Source: Streptomyces changanensis
GTDB taxonomy: Bacteria; Actinomycetota; Actinomycetes; Streptomycetales; Streptomycetaceae
DNA length: 64,000 nt
Direction of reading: 5' to 3'
Assembly: GCF_024600715.1 (NCBI RefSeq)
Contig: NZ_CP102332.1
Location: 5,022,001-5,086,000, forward strand
A program made the position numbers and the translations under genes. Under the pieces are notes generated by a model that worked only from the letters and a program-made list of their open reading frames with translations, had not been told where the DNA came from and did no database searches. Positions 26,758-35,548 of the stretch are shown here, one piece after another (positions within the stretch are counted from its first letter, which is position 1; the number at the start of each line of letters is the position of its first letter).

Positions 26758-26793
26758 CCGTGCCCGTGCCCGTGCCCGTGTCCGTGTCCGTGT
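26758..26793. repeat. Six tandem hexanucleotides CCGTGY
   Basis: Three copies of CCGTGC are followed by three copies of CCGTGT without interruption, upstream of the TAXI gene and of miaB. Such a microsatellite can vary in copy number by slippage. Confidence 0.9.
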
Positions 26794-26902
26794 CCGGCCT
26801 CCGGTGTTCCCCGGGGCGGGCCGGCCGGAGCCCCGTGCCCGCCTTCGCCGGTGTTCCCCGGCTCGGGGCGGAGGCTGTCCCGGCACCGCCTACCCTTGTC
26901 CC

Positions 26903-28420
26903 ATGACCAGCAGCGACCGGAGCCAGGCAGTGGACGTCAAGCGAACCTACGAAGTGCGCACCTACGGGTGCCAGATGAACGTCCACGACTCCGAGCGTCT
27001 CTCCGGCCTGCTGGAGGACGCCGGCTACGTCCGCGCGCCCGAGGGCGCCGACGGCGAGGCCGACGTCGTCGTCTTCAACACGTGCGCGGTCCGGGAGAAC
27101 GCCGACAACAAGCTGTACGGCAACCTCGGCCGGCTCGCCCCGAAGAAGGCCGGGCGGCCCGGCATGCAGATCGCCGTCGGCGGCTGCCTCGCCCAGAAGG
27201 ACCGCGACACGATCGTCAAGCGGGCGCCGTGGGTCGACGTCGTCTTCGGCACCCACAACATCGGCAAGCTGCCGGTCCTGCTGGAGCGCGCCCGCGTCCA
27301 GGAGGAGGCGCAGGTCGAGATCGCGGAGTCGCTGGAGGCGTTCCCGTCCACCCTGCCCACCCGCCGCGAGTCGGCGTACGCCGCGTGGGTCTCCATCTCC
27401 GTCGGCTGCAACAACACCTGCACCTTCTGCATCGTCCCGGCGCTGCGCGGCAAGGAGAAGGACCGCCGGCCCGGCGACATCCTCGCCGAGGTCGAGGCCC
27501 TCGTCGCCGAGGGCGTCTCCGAGATCACGCTGCTCGGCCAGAACGTCAACGCGTACGGCTCGGACATCGGCGACCGCGAGGCGTTCGGCAAGCTGCTGCG
27601 GGCCTGCGGGCGCGTCGAGGGGCTGGAGCGCGTCCGCTTCACCTCGCCCCACCCGCGCGATTTCACCGACGACGTCATCGCGGCGATGGCCGAGACGCCG
27701 AACGTGATGCCGCAGCTGCACATGCCCCTCCAGTCCGGCTCGGACACCGTCCTCAAGGCGATGCGCCGCTCGTACCGCCAGGAGCGCTTCCTCGGCATCA
27801 TCGAGAAGGTCCGCGCCGCCATCCCGCACGCGGCGATCTCCACCGACATCATCGTGGGCTTCCCCGGCGAGACGGAGGAGGACTTCGAGCAGACCCTGCA
27901 CGTCGTGCGCGAGGCCCGCTTCGCGCAGGCGTTCACCTTCCAGTACTCCAAGCGCCCCGGCACCCCCGCGGCCGAGATGGACGGCCAGATCCCCAAGGAG
28001 GTCGTCCAGGCGCGCTACGAGCGGCTCGTCGCCCTCCAGGAGGAGATCTCCTGGGACGAGAACAAGAAGCAGGTCGGCCGCACCCTGGAGGTCATGGTCG
28101 CGGAGGGTGAGGGCCGCAAGGACGACGCCACCCGCCGCCTGTCGGGCCGCGCCGCCGACAACCGGCTCGTCCACTTCACCCGCCCCGACGAGGAGGTCCG
28201 CCCGGGCGACGTGGTGACCGTGGAGATCACGTACGCGGCCCCGCACCACCTGCTCGCCGAGGGCCCGGTCGCGGCGGTGCGCCGCACCAGGGCCGGCGAC
28301 GCCTGGGAGCGTCGTACGACCGCCCAGGCGCCCACGCCGTCGGGCGTCCTGCTCGGCCTGCCCGGGATCGGCGTCCCGGCCCCCCTGCCGCCCGCCACGA
28401 ACGGCTGCGCCGTCAACTGA
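26903..28420 (+). CDS. miaB: tRNA-2-methylthio-N6-dimethylallyladenosine synthase MiaB
   Basis: A 505-residue radical-SAM methylthiotransferase that completes ms2i6A37 on tRNA. The N-terminal cluster-binding domain has cysteines in [19 protein letters not shown] and VGGCLAQKD. The radical-SAM CX3CX2C is in [18 protein letters not shown], and a TRAM domain lies near residues 385-455. It has a ~50-residue C-terminal extension beyond TRAM. A -10 TACCCT at 26891-26896 is six bases from the ATG and no Shine-Dalgarno is visible, so the transcript may be leaderless. MiaA, which makes the preceding i6A modification, is 2 kb downstream. Confidence 0.97.
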   Translation: MTSSDRSQAVDVKRTYEVRTYGCQMNVHDSERLSGLLEDAGYVRAPEGADGEADVVVFNTCAVRENADNKLYGNLGRLAPKKAGRPGMQIAVGGCLAQKDRDTIVKRAPWVDVVFGTHNIGKLPVLLERARVQEEAQVEIAESLEAFPSTLPTRRESAYAAWVSISVGCNNTCTFCIVPALRGKEKDRRPGDILAEVEALVAEGVSEITLLGQNVNAYGSDIGDREAFGKLLRACGRVEGLERVRFTSPHPRDFTDDVIAAMAETPNVMPQLHMPLQSGSDTVLKAMRRSYRQERFLGIIEKVRAAIPHAAISTDIIVGFPGETEEDFEQTLHVVREARFAQAFTFQYSKRPGTPAAEMDGQIPKEVVQARYERLVALQEEISWDENKKQVGRTLEVMVAEGEGRKDDATRRLSGRAADNRLVHFTRPDEEVRPGDVVTVEITYAAPHHLLAEGPVAAVRRTRAGDAWERRTTAQAPTPSGVLLGLPGIGVPAPLPPATNGCAVN

Positions 28421-28454
28421 CCCGCCCGTCCGGGTGACCCCCGGTCCTCCACCC

Positions 28455-28484
28455 TCACGGCCACCCGCGCGCGGGTGGCCGTGA
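28455..28484 (+). terminator. Terminator hairpin after miaB
   Basis: A perfect 30-nt palindrome: TCACGGCCACCCGCG at 28455-28469 followed by its exact inverse CGCGGGTGGCCGTGA at 28470-28484. It lies 35 bases past the miaB stop. No T-tract follows, as is usual in streptomycetes. Confidence 0.8.
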
Positions 28485-28544
28485 CGCGTCGTCGACGGGC
28501 CGGGCGGCGCCGCTTCGGCGCTCCGGGCCGTTACGCTGCGGATC

Positions 28545-29303
28545 ATGCTTGTCGCCGCAGCCGTCTGTCCCTGTCCGCCGCTCCTCGTCCCCGCCGTCGC
28601 CGCCGGCGCCGCGCCCGAGCTGGACGACGCGCGCACGGCCTGTGTCGACGCCCTGGGCGTCCTGGCCGCCTCGCGGCCCGACCGGCTCGTCGTGGTCGGC
28701 CCCGACCCGCACGCCGATCCCGCGCGGGGCGGCACCCTGCCCTACCCGCACGGAGCCGCCGGCGACCTCCGCTGCTTCGGCGTGGACCTCGACGTACGGC
28801 TCGGGCCCGGCGAGCCCCGGGACGCCGCCGCCCGCCCCCTGCCCGCCTCGCTGGCCGTGGCCGCGTGGCTGCTGCAGCGCGCCGACTGGGCCGGCGCCCC
28901 CGTCGAGGGTCTCGGCGTGGCCGAGCGGCTGGCACCCGCGCGCTGCGCGGAGGTCGGGCGGGAGCTCGCCGCGGGGGCGCCGCGTGTCGCGCTGCTGGTG
29001 ATGGGCGACGGAAGCGCGTGCCGCAGCGTCAAGGCGCCCGGGTACCTCGACGAGCGCGCCGAGGACTTCGACGCGGCCGCCACGCGCGCGCTGGGCTCCG
29101 CCGACGCGGTCGCCCTGACCGCGCTCGACGCCGACCTCGCCCACGAGCTGAAGGCGGCCGGCCGCGCCCCGTGGCAGGTGCTCGCGGCGGCGGCGGCGGG
29201 CCGGGACGACGGCCCCGCGCGCGTGGAGGGCGGTCTGGAAGGTCGCCTGCTGTACGAGGACGCCCCCTACGGCGTCGGCTACACCGTCGCGACCTGGTCG
29301 TGA
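28545..29303 (+). CDS. Class III extradiol dioxygenase (LigB)-like protein of unknown function
   Basis: A 252-residue protein with the overall LigB/MEMO-like pattern: AAVCPCPPLLVPAVAAGAAP at the N-terminus, then RPDRLVVVGPDPHADP and later ALLVMGDGSACRS. In active enzymes the N-terminal segment usually reads PHPP with an iron-binding histidine. Here it is PCPP, so the iron site may be lost or altered. It is likely a leaderless gene: TACGCT at 28532-28537 lies seven bases before the ATG and no ribosome binding site is visible. The substrate and role are unknown. Confidence 0.75.
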   Translation: MLVAAAVCPCPPLLVPAVAAGAAPELDDARTACVDALGVLAASRPDRLVVVGPDPHADPARGGTLPYPHGAAGDLRCFGVDLDVRLGPGEPRDAAARPLPASLAVAAWLLQRADWAGAPVEGLGVAERLAPARCAEVGRELAAGAPRVALLVMGDGSACRSVKAPGYLDERAEDFDAAATRALGSADAVALTALDADLAHELKAAGRAPWQVLAAAAAGRDDGPARVEGGLEGRLLYEDAPYGVGYTVATWS

Positions 29304-29514
29304 CAGGCCCTTGTGCCACGGCCCTCGCGACACGGACCTCGTGACACGGACCTCGTGACGGGCGGCCTCGGCACGGGCGGGGTGGCCGCCGGGTCACGCG
29401 GACCGTGGGACGGGCGCCCTGACACGGTGCCCGGACGGACACGGTGCGCCGCCCTGAGGTGGGCGCCGTGGACAGGTGCCCTCACGACGGCCGTCGCCGG
29501 GACGGCGACACGAC

Positions 29515-29563
29515 ACACGGCGGGCGGCCGCGGAGCATGACGCTCCGCGGCCGCCCGCCGTGT
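29515..29563. terminator. Strong bidirectional hairpin terminator
   Basis: A 22-bp perfect stem: the arm at 29515-29536 (ACACGGCGGG... CGGAGC) pairs with 29542-29563 (GCTCCGCGG... GCCGTGT) around the loop ATGAC. It is placed between the convergent LigB-like and antitoxin genes and can end both transcripts. Confidence 0.85.
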
Positions 29564-29588
29564 CGCCGCCCGGCGTCGGACCCGGGGG

Positions 29589-29858
29589 TCAGACCGTCGG
29601 CGGAGGGGGAGGCGGTGGCGGCGGCGGCGGGGGCGCCGCGTCGCCGTCGTCCCGGTGCGCGAGCCGGTCCACCGCGTTCCGGGCCTTGACCGTGCCGGAC
29701 TCGATCTTGTCGCTGTACTTGCCCTTGGTCCGTTGGTCGACCATCCGGGCCGCCTTCTCGATGCCGTGGTCGATCTTGTCGCCGTGCTGATGGGCGAGGT
29801 CCGAGACCTTGCCCCTGGCCGGGCCGAACTTGGTCTTCAGCGTGTCCAGGAAGCTCAT
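29589..29858 (-). CDS. MT0933-type antitoxin family protein
   Basis: An 89-residue protein. MSFLDTLKTKFG, DLAHQHGDKIDHGIEKAARM and VDQRTKGKYSDKIESGTVKA match the short helical MT0933-like antitoxin family, with the repeated D-K-I-D/E pattern. It ends in a run of about a dozen prolines, an odd tail for this family. Start ATG at 29858 has AGGTGG five bases away. No toxin gene is recognisable next to it, and many streptomycete members are solitary, so the antitoxin label is by family only. The acidic protein gene lies 41 bases upstream on the same strand and may share its transcript. Confidence 0.8.
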   Translation of the reverse strand: MSFLDTLKTKFGPARGKVSDLAHQHGDKIDHGIEKAARMVDQRTKGKYSDKIESGTVKARNAVDRLAHRDDGDAAPPPPPPPPPPPPTV

Positions 29859-29899
29859 GGCCCACCTTCCCTCCGTACGGGCCGGACGCACCGGCACAC

Positions 29900-30226
29900 C
29901 TACGTGCGGGCGCCTTCGCCGGCTTCGTTGTCCGCCGCCTCCCCGGCGGACTGCTGCTTCGGGATGTCCACGCCGTCGGCCGCCTCACCGGACGCCGCCT
30001 CACCGGACGCGGACGCCGCCTCATCGGAGGCCGGCTCCGCCGGGGCCTTCGCTCCCGCGGCCTCGGCTGCCGGGGTCTCCGCCCCGTCGGACGACCCCTC
30101 GGCGCGCTCCTCCGCCCGCTCCTCCGGCCCGTCCGTCACCGTGGTGCCCGTCGCCTCGTCGGGGGTGGCTCCGGCCGTCTCCTCGCCCTTCTCACCCTTC
30201 CGGCGAAACCATGCAAAAACGCCCAT
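29900..30226 (-). CDS. Small acidic Ala/Glu-rich protein of unknown function
   Basis: A 108-residue protein. The N-terminus MGVFAWFRRKGEKGEE is aromatic and basic and could lie on a membrane surface. The remainder is almost entirely A, E, D, S, G, T and P and is predicted disordered. Start ATG at 30226 is set by GGAG five bases upstream (GGAGTTGAT). It is divergent from miaA and precedes the MT0933-type antitoxin gene by 41 bases. I cannot assign a function. Confidence 0.75.
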   Translation of the reverse strand: MGVFAWFRRKGEKGEETAGATPDEATGTTVTDGPEERAEERAEGSSDGAETPAAEAAGAKAPAEPASDEAASASGEAASGEAADGVDIPKQQSAGEAADNEAGEGART

Positions 30227-30409
30227 ATCAACTCCATAGCGTACTCGTGTGGGCGAAATCCCGCGCAGCCCGGAGCGTCCCATTGCGGCGCCCGGCGAGG
30301 CCGGTCCCTGGAACCGGCGGTCGGAACCTCGCAACTGGGAACGAGGCCGCTCCCGCCCCGTCACGTAACTCGTTCGGGGACACCCCCCGACGTTTGGGAC
30401 ACTGGTGCG

Positions 30410-31348
30410 GTGAGCAGCACGAACCCCGCCCCGCGCGTCATCGCCGTCGTCGGCCCCACCGCAGCAGGAAAGTCCGATCTGGGCGTCCACCTGGCGCGTG
30501 AGCTCGGCGGGGAGGTCGTCAACGCCGACTCCATGCAGCTGTACCGCGGGATGGACATCGGCACCGCCAAATTGACGCCGGAGGAGCGCGGCGGCGTTCC
30601 GCACCACCTCCTCGACATCTGGGACGTCACGGAGGCGGCCAGCGTCGCCGAGTACCAGCGCCTGGCCCGCGCCGAGATCGACCGGTTGCTCGCCGAGGGG
30701 CGCACCCCGGTCCTCGTGGGCGGCTCCGGCCTGTACGTACGCGGCGCCATCGACGCCCTGGAGTTCCCCGGGACCGACCCGGCCGTCCGCGCCCGTCTGG
30801 AGGCCGAGCTGGAGGAGCGGGGCTCCGGCGTCCTGCACGCCCGGCTCGCCGCCGCCGACCCCGAGGCCGCGCGCGTGATCCTGCCCAGCAACGGCCGCCG
30901 CGTGGTGCGGGCCCTGGAGGTCATCGAGATCACCGGCCGGCCCTTCACCGCCAACCTCCCCGGCCACGACTCCGTCTACGACACCGTGCAGATCGGCGTG
31001 GACGTGGCGCGTCCCGAGCTGGACGCCCGCATCACCGCGCGCGTGGACCGGATGTGGGACGCCGGACTGGTCGACGAGGTCCGCGCACTGGAGGGGCGGG
31101 GCCTGCGCGAGGGCCGCACCGCCTCCCGCGCCCTCGGCTACCAGCAGGTCCTCGCCGCGCTCGCGGGGGAGTGCTCCGAGCAGGAGGCCCGCGACGAGAC
31201 CGTCCGCGCCACCAAGCGCTTCGCGCGCCGCCAGGACTCCTGGTTCCGCCGTGACCCGCGGGTCCACTGGCTCAGCGGCGCGGTCGCCGACCGCGGGGAA
31301 CTCCCCGGCCGAGCGCTGACGTTGGTCGAACGAGCGGTCACAGCCTGA
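30410..31348 (+). CDS. miaA: tRNA dimethylallyltransferase MiaA
   Basis: A 312-residue enzyme that transfers dimethylallyl to A37 of tRNAs reading UNN codons, the step before MiaB. It has the P-loop VVGPTAAGKSDL, the DSMQLYRGMDIGTAK box, the VGGSGLYVR motif and TKRFARRQDSWFRRDPRV near the C-terminus. Start is GTG at 30410. No good Shine-Dalgarno is seen; GACACT at 30398-30403 six bases before the GTG may be a -10. The next gene starts about 100 bases downstream. Confidence 0.97.
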   Translation: MSSTNPAPRVIAVVGPTAAGKSDLGVHLARELGGEVVNADSMQLYRGMDIGTAKLTPEERGGVPHHLLDIWDVTEAASVAEYQRLARAEIDRLLAEGRTPVLVGGSGLYVRGAIDALEFPGTDPAVRARLEAELEERGSGVLHARLAAADPEAARVILPSNGRRVVRALEVIEITGRPFTANLPGHDSVYDTVQIGVDVARPELDARITARVDRMWDAGLVDEVRALEGRGLREGRTASRALGYQQVLAALAGECSEQEARDETVRATKRFARRQDSWFRRDPRVHWLSGAVADRGELPGRALTLVERAVTA

Positions 31349-31448
31349 TCACGTGATGGCATCGGGACGCGCTGTCCGTCATGCAGGCGGCCGGGAGCGT
31401 GCCATCATCGAGCATCGATCGACCAGTGGATCCGAGTGGGGAGGGCGC

Positions 31449-31925
31449 GTGGCGATGGAGGCCGGCCCTCGCGACAGAGAAGCGGCTCAGGCACCCGACG
31501 GCGGCGACGCGTCGGTTCCGGAGGCCCCGGGACTCACCCCGGACGGCCCGGAGCTGACCGAGGACGGGGTGCAGGAGATCGTCCCCGACGAGGTCGAGGT
31601 CGAGCTGCGCCCCCAGCGGCGGCTGCGCATCTGGCAGCTCGCCCCGATCGTCGGCCTCGGCGCGCTGGGCTCCCTGATGTTCGCCTTCCCCCTGGCCTTC
31701 GGCTCGGGTGACGGCGGCGCGGTCCTCGCGATGCTCGGGCTCCTGCTCTGCGGCTGCGCGGCCGGTTGGGGCATGATGGCCGCCCGCCGCGTCGGGTACA
31801 CCTGGCCCGGCCTGCCCCCGCGCGGCTCGGGCGGGCGCCCCGACTGGCGCGTGATCGCCCTGTACGCGGCCGGGGTCACCCTGCTGGTCGTCCTCGCCGT
31901 CTGGCGCGTCGCCCGCCTCCGCTGA
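31449..31925 (+). CDS. Small membrane protein of unknown function
   Basis: About 158 residues. An acidic N-terminal half (LTEDGVQEIVPDEVEVELRP) is followed by three hydrophobic segments: LAPIVGLGALGSLMFAFPLA, AVLAMLGLLLCGCAAGWGMM and VIALYAAGVTLLVVLAVW. No enzyme motif is present. GGAGG at 31440-31444 precedes both GTG 31449 (spacer four) and ATG 31455 (spacer ten), so the start is uncertain by two codons. It lies between miaA and dapF on the same strand. Confidence 0.7.
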   Translation: MAMEAGPRDREAAQAPDGGDASVPEAPGLTPDGPELTEDGVQEIVPDEVEVELRPQRRLRIWQLAPIVGLGALGSLMFAFPLAFGSGDGGAVLAMLGLLLCGCAAGWGMMAARRVGYTWPGLPPRGSGGRPDWRVIALYAAGVTLLVVLAVWRVARLR

Positions 31926-31959
31926 CGCCACCCGGAGCGAGCGGAGCCGGAGAAGAGCC

Positions 31960-32042
31960 CCGACGGTCCCCATCCGGACCGAGCGGAGCCGGGGCGAGCC
32001 GACCCGACGGTCCCTTCCGGGGCGAGCCCACCCGACGGTCCC
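31960..32042. repeat. Three direct copies of CCGACGGTCCC upstream of dapF
   Basis: The 11-mer occurs at 31960-31970, 32004-32014 and 32032-32042, mixed with GAGCGGAGCCGG and GGGGCGAGCC repeats. It fills the gap between the small membrane protein and dapF. It could be a decayed duplication or a regulatory repeat; nothing tells which. Confidence 0.6.
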
Positions 32043-32132
32043 GTCCGCGACCCGCGCCGTCCCGCGCGCGGCGTGGGTGCGCCGGCCGGACGGCTCGGCG
32101 CCGTGTCGTACCCGCCCCGTAGGATTGATCGC

Positions 32133-33005
32133 GTGAGTACCGCACCCCTCGCCTTCCTCAAGGGCCACGGCACCGAGAACGACTTCGTGATCCTGCCCGA
32201 CCCGGACAACGCCATCGACCTGCCCGCCTCCCTGGTGGCCCGGGTCTGCGACCGGCGCGCCGGGATCGGCGGTGACGGGGTGCTGCACGTCGTCCGCGCC
32301 GCCGCCCACCCCGACGCCCGCCACATGGCCCACGAGGCCGAGTGGTTCATGGACTACCGCAACGCCGACGGCTCCGTAGCCGAGATGTGCGGCAACGGCG
32401 TCCGCGTCTTCGTCCGCTACCTGGAGCACGCCGGCCACATCACGGCCGGTGACGTCGCGGTCGCCACGCGCGCCGGCGTCAAGCAGGCCCACCTCGACAA
32501 GGACGGCGACGTCACGGTCTCCATGGGCCGCGCCGTCCTGTCCGGTGACGGCGTCACCGTCACCGTCGACGGCCGCTCCTGGCCCGCGCGTAACGTCAAC
32601 ATGGGCAACCCCCACGCGGTGGCCTTCGTCGAGGACCTCGCCCATGCCGGCACCCTCCACACCGAGCCCCCGTACACCCCGGCGGCCGTCTACCCGGACG
32701 GGGTGAACATCGAGTTCGTCGCCGACCGCGGCCCCCGGCACGTCGCCATGCGCGTCCACGAGCGCGGCGCCGCCGAGACCCGCTCCTGCGGCACGGGCGC
32801 CTGCGCGGTCGCCGTGGCCACGGCCCGCCGCGACGGCCTGGACCCGGCGGAGACGGGCGCCCCCGTCACGTACACCGTCGACGTCCTCGGCGGCACGCTC
32901 CTCATCACCGAGCGGCCGGACGGCCGGGTCGAGATGACCGGACCCGCCGTCATCGTCGCCGAGGGCCACATCGACCCCGTCTGGCTCGCCGGCGCCTCCG
33001 CCTGA
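32133..33005 (+). CDS. dapF: Diaminopimelate epimerase DapF
   Basis: A 290-residue, PLP-independent epimerase that converts LL- to meso-diaminopimelate for lysine and peptidoglycan. The two catalytic cysteines are in AEMCGNGVRVF and SCGTGACAVAV. LKGHGTENDFVIL and MGNPHAVAFVEDL are also conserved. Streptomyces walls carry LL-DAP, so this enzyme chiefly serves lysine synthesis there (general knowledge). Start is GTG at 32133. TAGGAT at 32120-32125 ends seven bases before it and no ribosome binding site is seen, so a leaderless message is likely. Confidence 0.96.
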   Translation: MSTAPLAFLKGHGTENDFVILPDPDNAIDLPASLVARVCDRRAGIGGDGVLHVVRAAAHPDARHMAHEAEWFMDYRNADGSVAEMCGNGVRVFVRYLEHAGHITAGDVAVATRAGVKQAHLDKDGDVTVSMGRAVLSGDGVTVTVDGRSWPARNVNMGNPHAVAFVEDLAHAGTLHTEPPYTPAAVYPDGVNIEFVADRGPRHVAMRVHERGAAETRSCGTGACAVAVATARRDGLDPAETGAPVTYTVDVLGGTLLITERPDGRVEMTGPAVIVAEGHIDPVWLAGASA

Positions 33006-33033
33006 CGCCCGGCCGGCCGTCCCCGCGTACCGG

Positions 33034-33074
33034 GGGGCCGACCGTCCCCGCGCACCGAGGGGCCGGTCGGCCCC
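33034..33074 (+). terminator. Hairpin after dapF
   Basis: GGGGCCGACC at 33034-33043 pairs with GGTCGGCCCC at 33065-33074. The 21-base loop contains CCCC and GGGG that can extend the fold. It starts about 30 bases past the dapF stop. Confidence 0.65.
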
Positions 33075-33296
33075 GCTCGCGCGCCGACGGGCCCGGTCGC
33101 CCCCTGGCGCGCGTCGACACCCACGCGGGCGCCCGCGCCGGTCACGGAGCGAAACTACGGCCGCCCAAACGTCGCTCGAATGGGTGATCCCCTTCACGCT
33201 GAGCGAGAGCGGGACTGCGCCACGTGGTGGGCTCGGTAGCATCAAGCACCGGCGCCGTGCCCCACCCACCGCCGGTCGACGCCGCCGGAGGTGCCC

Positions 33297-35384
33297 ATGT
33301 GTGCAGAGGCCACCAATCCCAGTGTCCCCAGCCGCAGGCGCGGCCGCCCCAGACTCGACCTGCGCCGGCTCGGCCGTGCCGCGCTCCTCGGCCCCACCGC
33401 CCGCGGCCGCCTCCCCGACGCCATCGGCCACGTCGCCGACGCCCACCGCGCCCACCACCCCGACGCCGACCTCGCGGTCCTGCGCCGCGCGTACGAACTG
33501 GCCGAGTCCTCCCACCGCGGTCAGTTCCGCAAGAGCGGCGAGCCCTACATCACCCACCCGCTGGCCGTCACGCTCATCCTCGCCGAGCTCGGTGCCGAGA
33601 CCACGACCCTGACCGCCTCCCTCCTCCACGACACCGTCGAGGACACCGACCTCACCCTCGACCGGGTCCGCGCGGAGTTCGGCGACGAGGTGGCCTACCT
33701 CGTCGACGGCGTCACCAAGCTGGAGAAGGTGGACTACGGCGCCGCCGCCGAACCCGAGACGTTCCGCAAGATGCTCGTCGCCACCGGCAACGACGTCCGC
33801 GTCATGTCGATCAAACTCGCCGACCGGCTGCACAACATGCGCACCCTCGGCGTCATGCGCCCCGAGAAGCAGGCCCGCATCGCCAAGGTCACCCGGGACG
33901 TCCTCATCCCCCTCGCCGAACGGCTCGGCGTGCAGGCGCTCAAGACCGAGCTGGAGGACCTGGTCTTCGCGATCCTCCACCCCGTCGAGTACGAGCGGAC
34001 CCGCGCCCTCATCGCCGACAACGTCACCGCCGGCGACGCCCTCGCCACGGTCGCCGACGACGTGCGGACCGTGCTGCGCGAGGCCGGCATCACCGCCGAG
34101 GTCCTCGTCCGCCCCCGCCACTTCGTCTCCGTCCATCGGGTCAGCCGCAAACGCGGCGAGCTGCGCGGCACGGACTTCGGACGGCTGCTGGTCCTCGTCG
34201 GCGAGGACGCCGACTGCTACGCCGTCCTCGGTGAGCTGCACACCTGCTTCACGCCCGTGACCTCCGAATTCAAGGACTTCATCGCCGCCCCCAAGTTCAA
34301 CCTGTACCAGTCGCTCCACACCGCCGTCGCCGCACCCGACGGAGCCGTCGCCGAGATCCTCATCCGCACCCACCAGATGCACAAGGTCGCCGAGGCCGGC
34401 GTCGTCGCCCTCGGCAACCCCTACGCCGCCGCCCCGGCCGACGGCTCCGACGCGGGCGACGACGGAGAGCGCGCCGACCCCACGCGCCCGGGCTGGCTCT
34501 CGCGTCTCCTCGACTGGCAGCAGTCCACGCCGGACCCGGACACCTTCTGGACCTCCCTGCGCGCCGACCTCGCCCAGGACGGCGAGATCACCGTTTTCCT
34601 CCCCGACGGCGGCACCCTCGCCCTGCCCGCCGGCGCGACCTGCGTGGACGCCGCCTACGAGCAGTACGGCACCACCGCCCACACCTGCGTCGGCGCCCGC
34701 GTCAACGGACGCCTCGCCACCCTCGGCACCGTCCTGCGCGACGGCGACACCGTCCAACCGCTGCTCGCCGCGGACAGCGGCTCCGGCCCGTCGCCCGACT
34801 GGCTCGAACACGCCCGCACCCCCACCGCCCGCATCGCGATCGACCGCTGGCTCACCGCCCATCCCCACGGCCCCGACACGCCCGCCGCCGACCCGCGCCC
34901 GCCCTCCGCGGTCGTCGCCGACCGTCAGCCCACGGCGAACGCCGTCGTCGACGCCCCGCACACCGGCGTCCGCCTGGCCGGCTGCTGCACGCCGGTACCG
35001 CCCGACACCATCACCGGCTTCGCCGTGCGCGGCGGGGCCGTCACGGTGCACCGCGCGGAGTGCCACGCCGTGCTCCGCATGCGCAACCTCGGCAGGCAGC
35101 CGGTCACCGTGCGCTGGAGCGGACCCGCGCAGTGCCGCGTCACGCTGGTCGCCGAGGCGTTCGGCCGGCCCTGTCTGCTGGCCGACCTGACCGAGGCCAT
35201 CGCCACCGCCGGGGCGGCGATCGTCTCCGCCACCGTCGAACCCCCCAGCGAGCAGCGAGTCCGGCACACGTACACCCTCCAGCTCCCCGACGCGACCGGC
35301 CTGCCCGCCCTCATGCGCGCCATGCGCGACGTGCGCGGCGTGTACGACGTGAGCCGCGCCCAGCACGCGGCGGGCGCCCCCTAG
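33297..35384 (+). CDS. rshA: RelA/SpoT-family (p)ppGpp hydrolase with degenerate synthetase domain
   Basis: A 695-residue second RSH protein. The HD hydrolase is intact: ITHP (H87), LLHDTVEDT (H111, D112) and KLADRLHNMRTL (D176, N180). In the synthetase region, EFKDFIAAPKFNLYQSLHT and EILIRTHQMHKVAEAGVV keep several conserved residues, including E353. The usual DLxxxR segment reads TDFGRLLVL with the arginine displaced, NGYQSLH is NLYQSLH, and the GVAAHW box is missing. A TGS domain (about 430-490), a CC motif (RLAGCCTPVPP) and a C-terminal ACT-like domain follow. It is probably mainly a hydrolase (inference). ATG at 33297 follows GGAGG by five bases. Confidence 0.9.
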   Translation: MCAEATNPSVPSRRRGRPRLDLRRLGRAALLGPTARGRLPDAIGHVADAHRAHHPDADLAVLRRAYELAESSHRGQFRKSGEPYITHPLAVTLILAELGAETTTLTASLLHDTVEDTDLTLDRVRAEFGDEVAYLVDGVTKLEKVDYGAAAEPETFRKMLVATGNDVRVMSIKLADRLHNMRTLGVMRPEKQARIAKVTRDVLIPLAERLGVQALKTELEDLVFAILHPVEYERTRALIADNVTAGDALATVADDVRTVLREAGITAEVLVRPRHFVSVHRVSRKRGELRGTDFGRLLVLVGEDADCYAVLGELHTCFTPVTSEFKDFIAAPKFNLYQSLHTAVAAPDGAVAEILIRTHQMHKVAEAGVVALGNPYAAAPADGSDAGDDGERADPTRPGWLSRLLDWQQSTPDPDTFWTSLRADLAQDGEITVFLPDGGTLALPAGATCVDAAYEQYGTTAHTCVGARVNGRLATLGTVLRDGDTVQPLLAADSGSGPSPDWLEHARTPTARIAIDRWLTAHPHGPDTPAADPRPPSAVVADRQPTANAVVDAPHTGVRLAGCCTPVPPDTITGFAVRGGAVTVHRAECHAVLRMRNLGRQPVTVRWSGPAQCRVTLVAEAFGRPCLLADLTEAIATAGAAIVSATVEPPSEQRVRHTYTLQLPDATGLPALMRAMRDVRGVYDVSRAQHAAGAP

Positions 35385-35548
35385 CAAAGGCGCCCCACCC
35401 CCGGGGCCGCCCGCGCCGAGCCGGCCTCCCCGGGGCGTCCGGAAGGGGCCGTACGGCGCACAGGCGTGCCCCCGGCGGCCGTCCGTTCGGGTGCGCCGGG
35501 TGCGCGCCGCCGGGGTGTGCGCGGGGGGGCGCTGGTAGCGGTGAGGCC

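Noticed and set aside
26758..26793. CRISPR-like tandem repeat
   Set aside because: Units are only six bases and contiguous with no spacers.
23911..28110. Very long plus-strand open frame (about 1400 codons) across the kinase, TAXI and miaB genes
   Set aside because: It crosses three well-supported genes on two strands in the wrong frame; composition is Arg/Pro/Ala with no motif.
31338..35387. Long minus-strand open frame opposite dapF and rshA
   Set aside because: Gly/Val/Asp/Glu-rich shadow of high-GC codons; the plus strand encodes recognisable enzymes.
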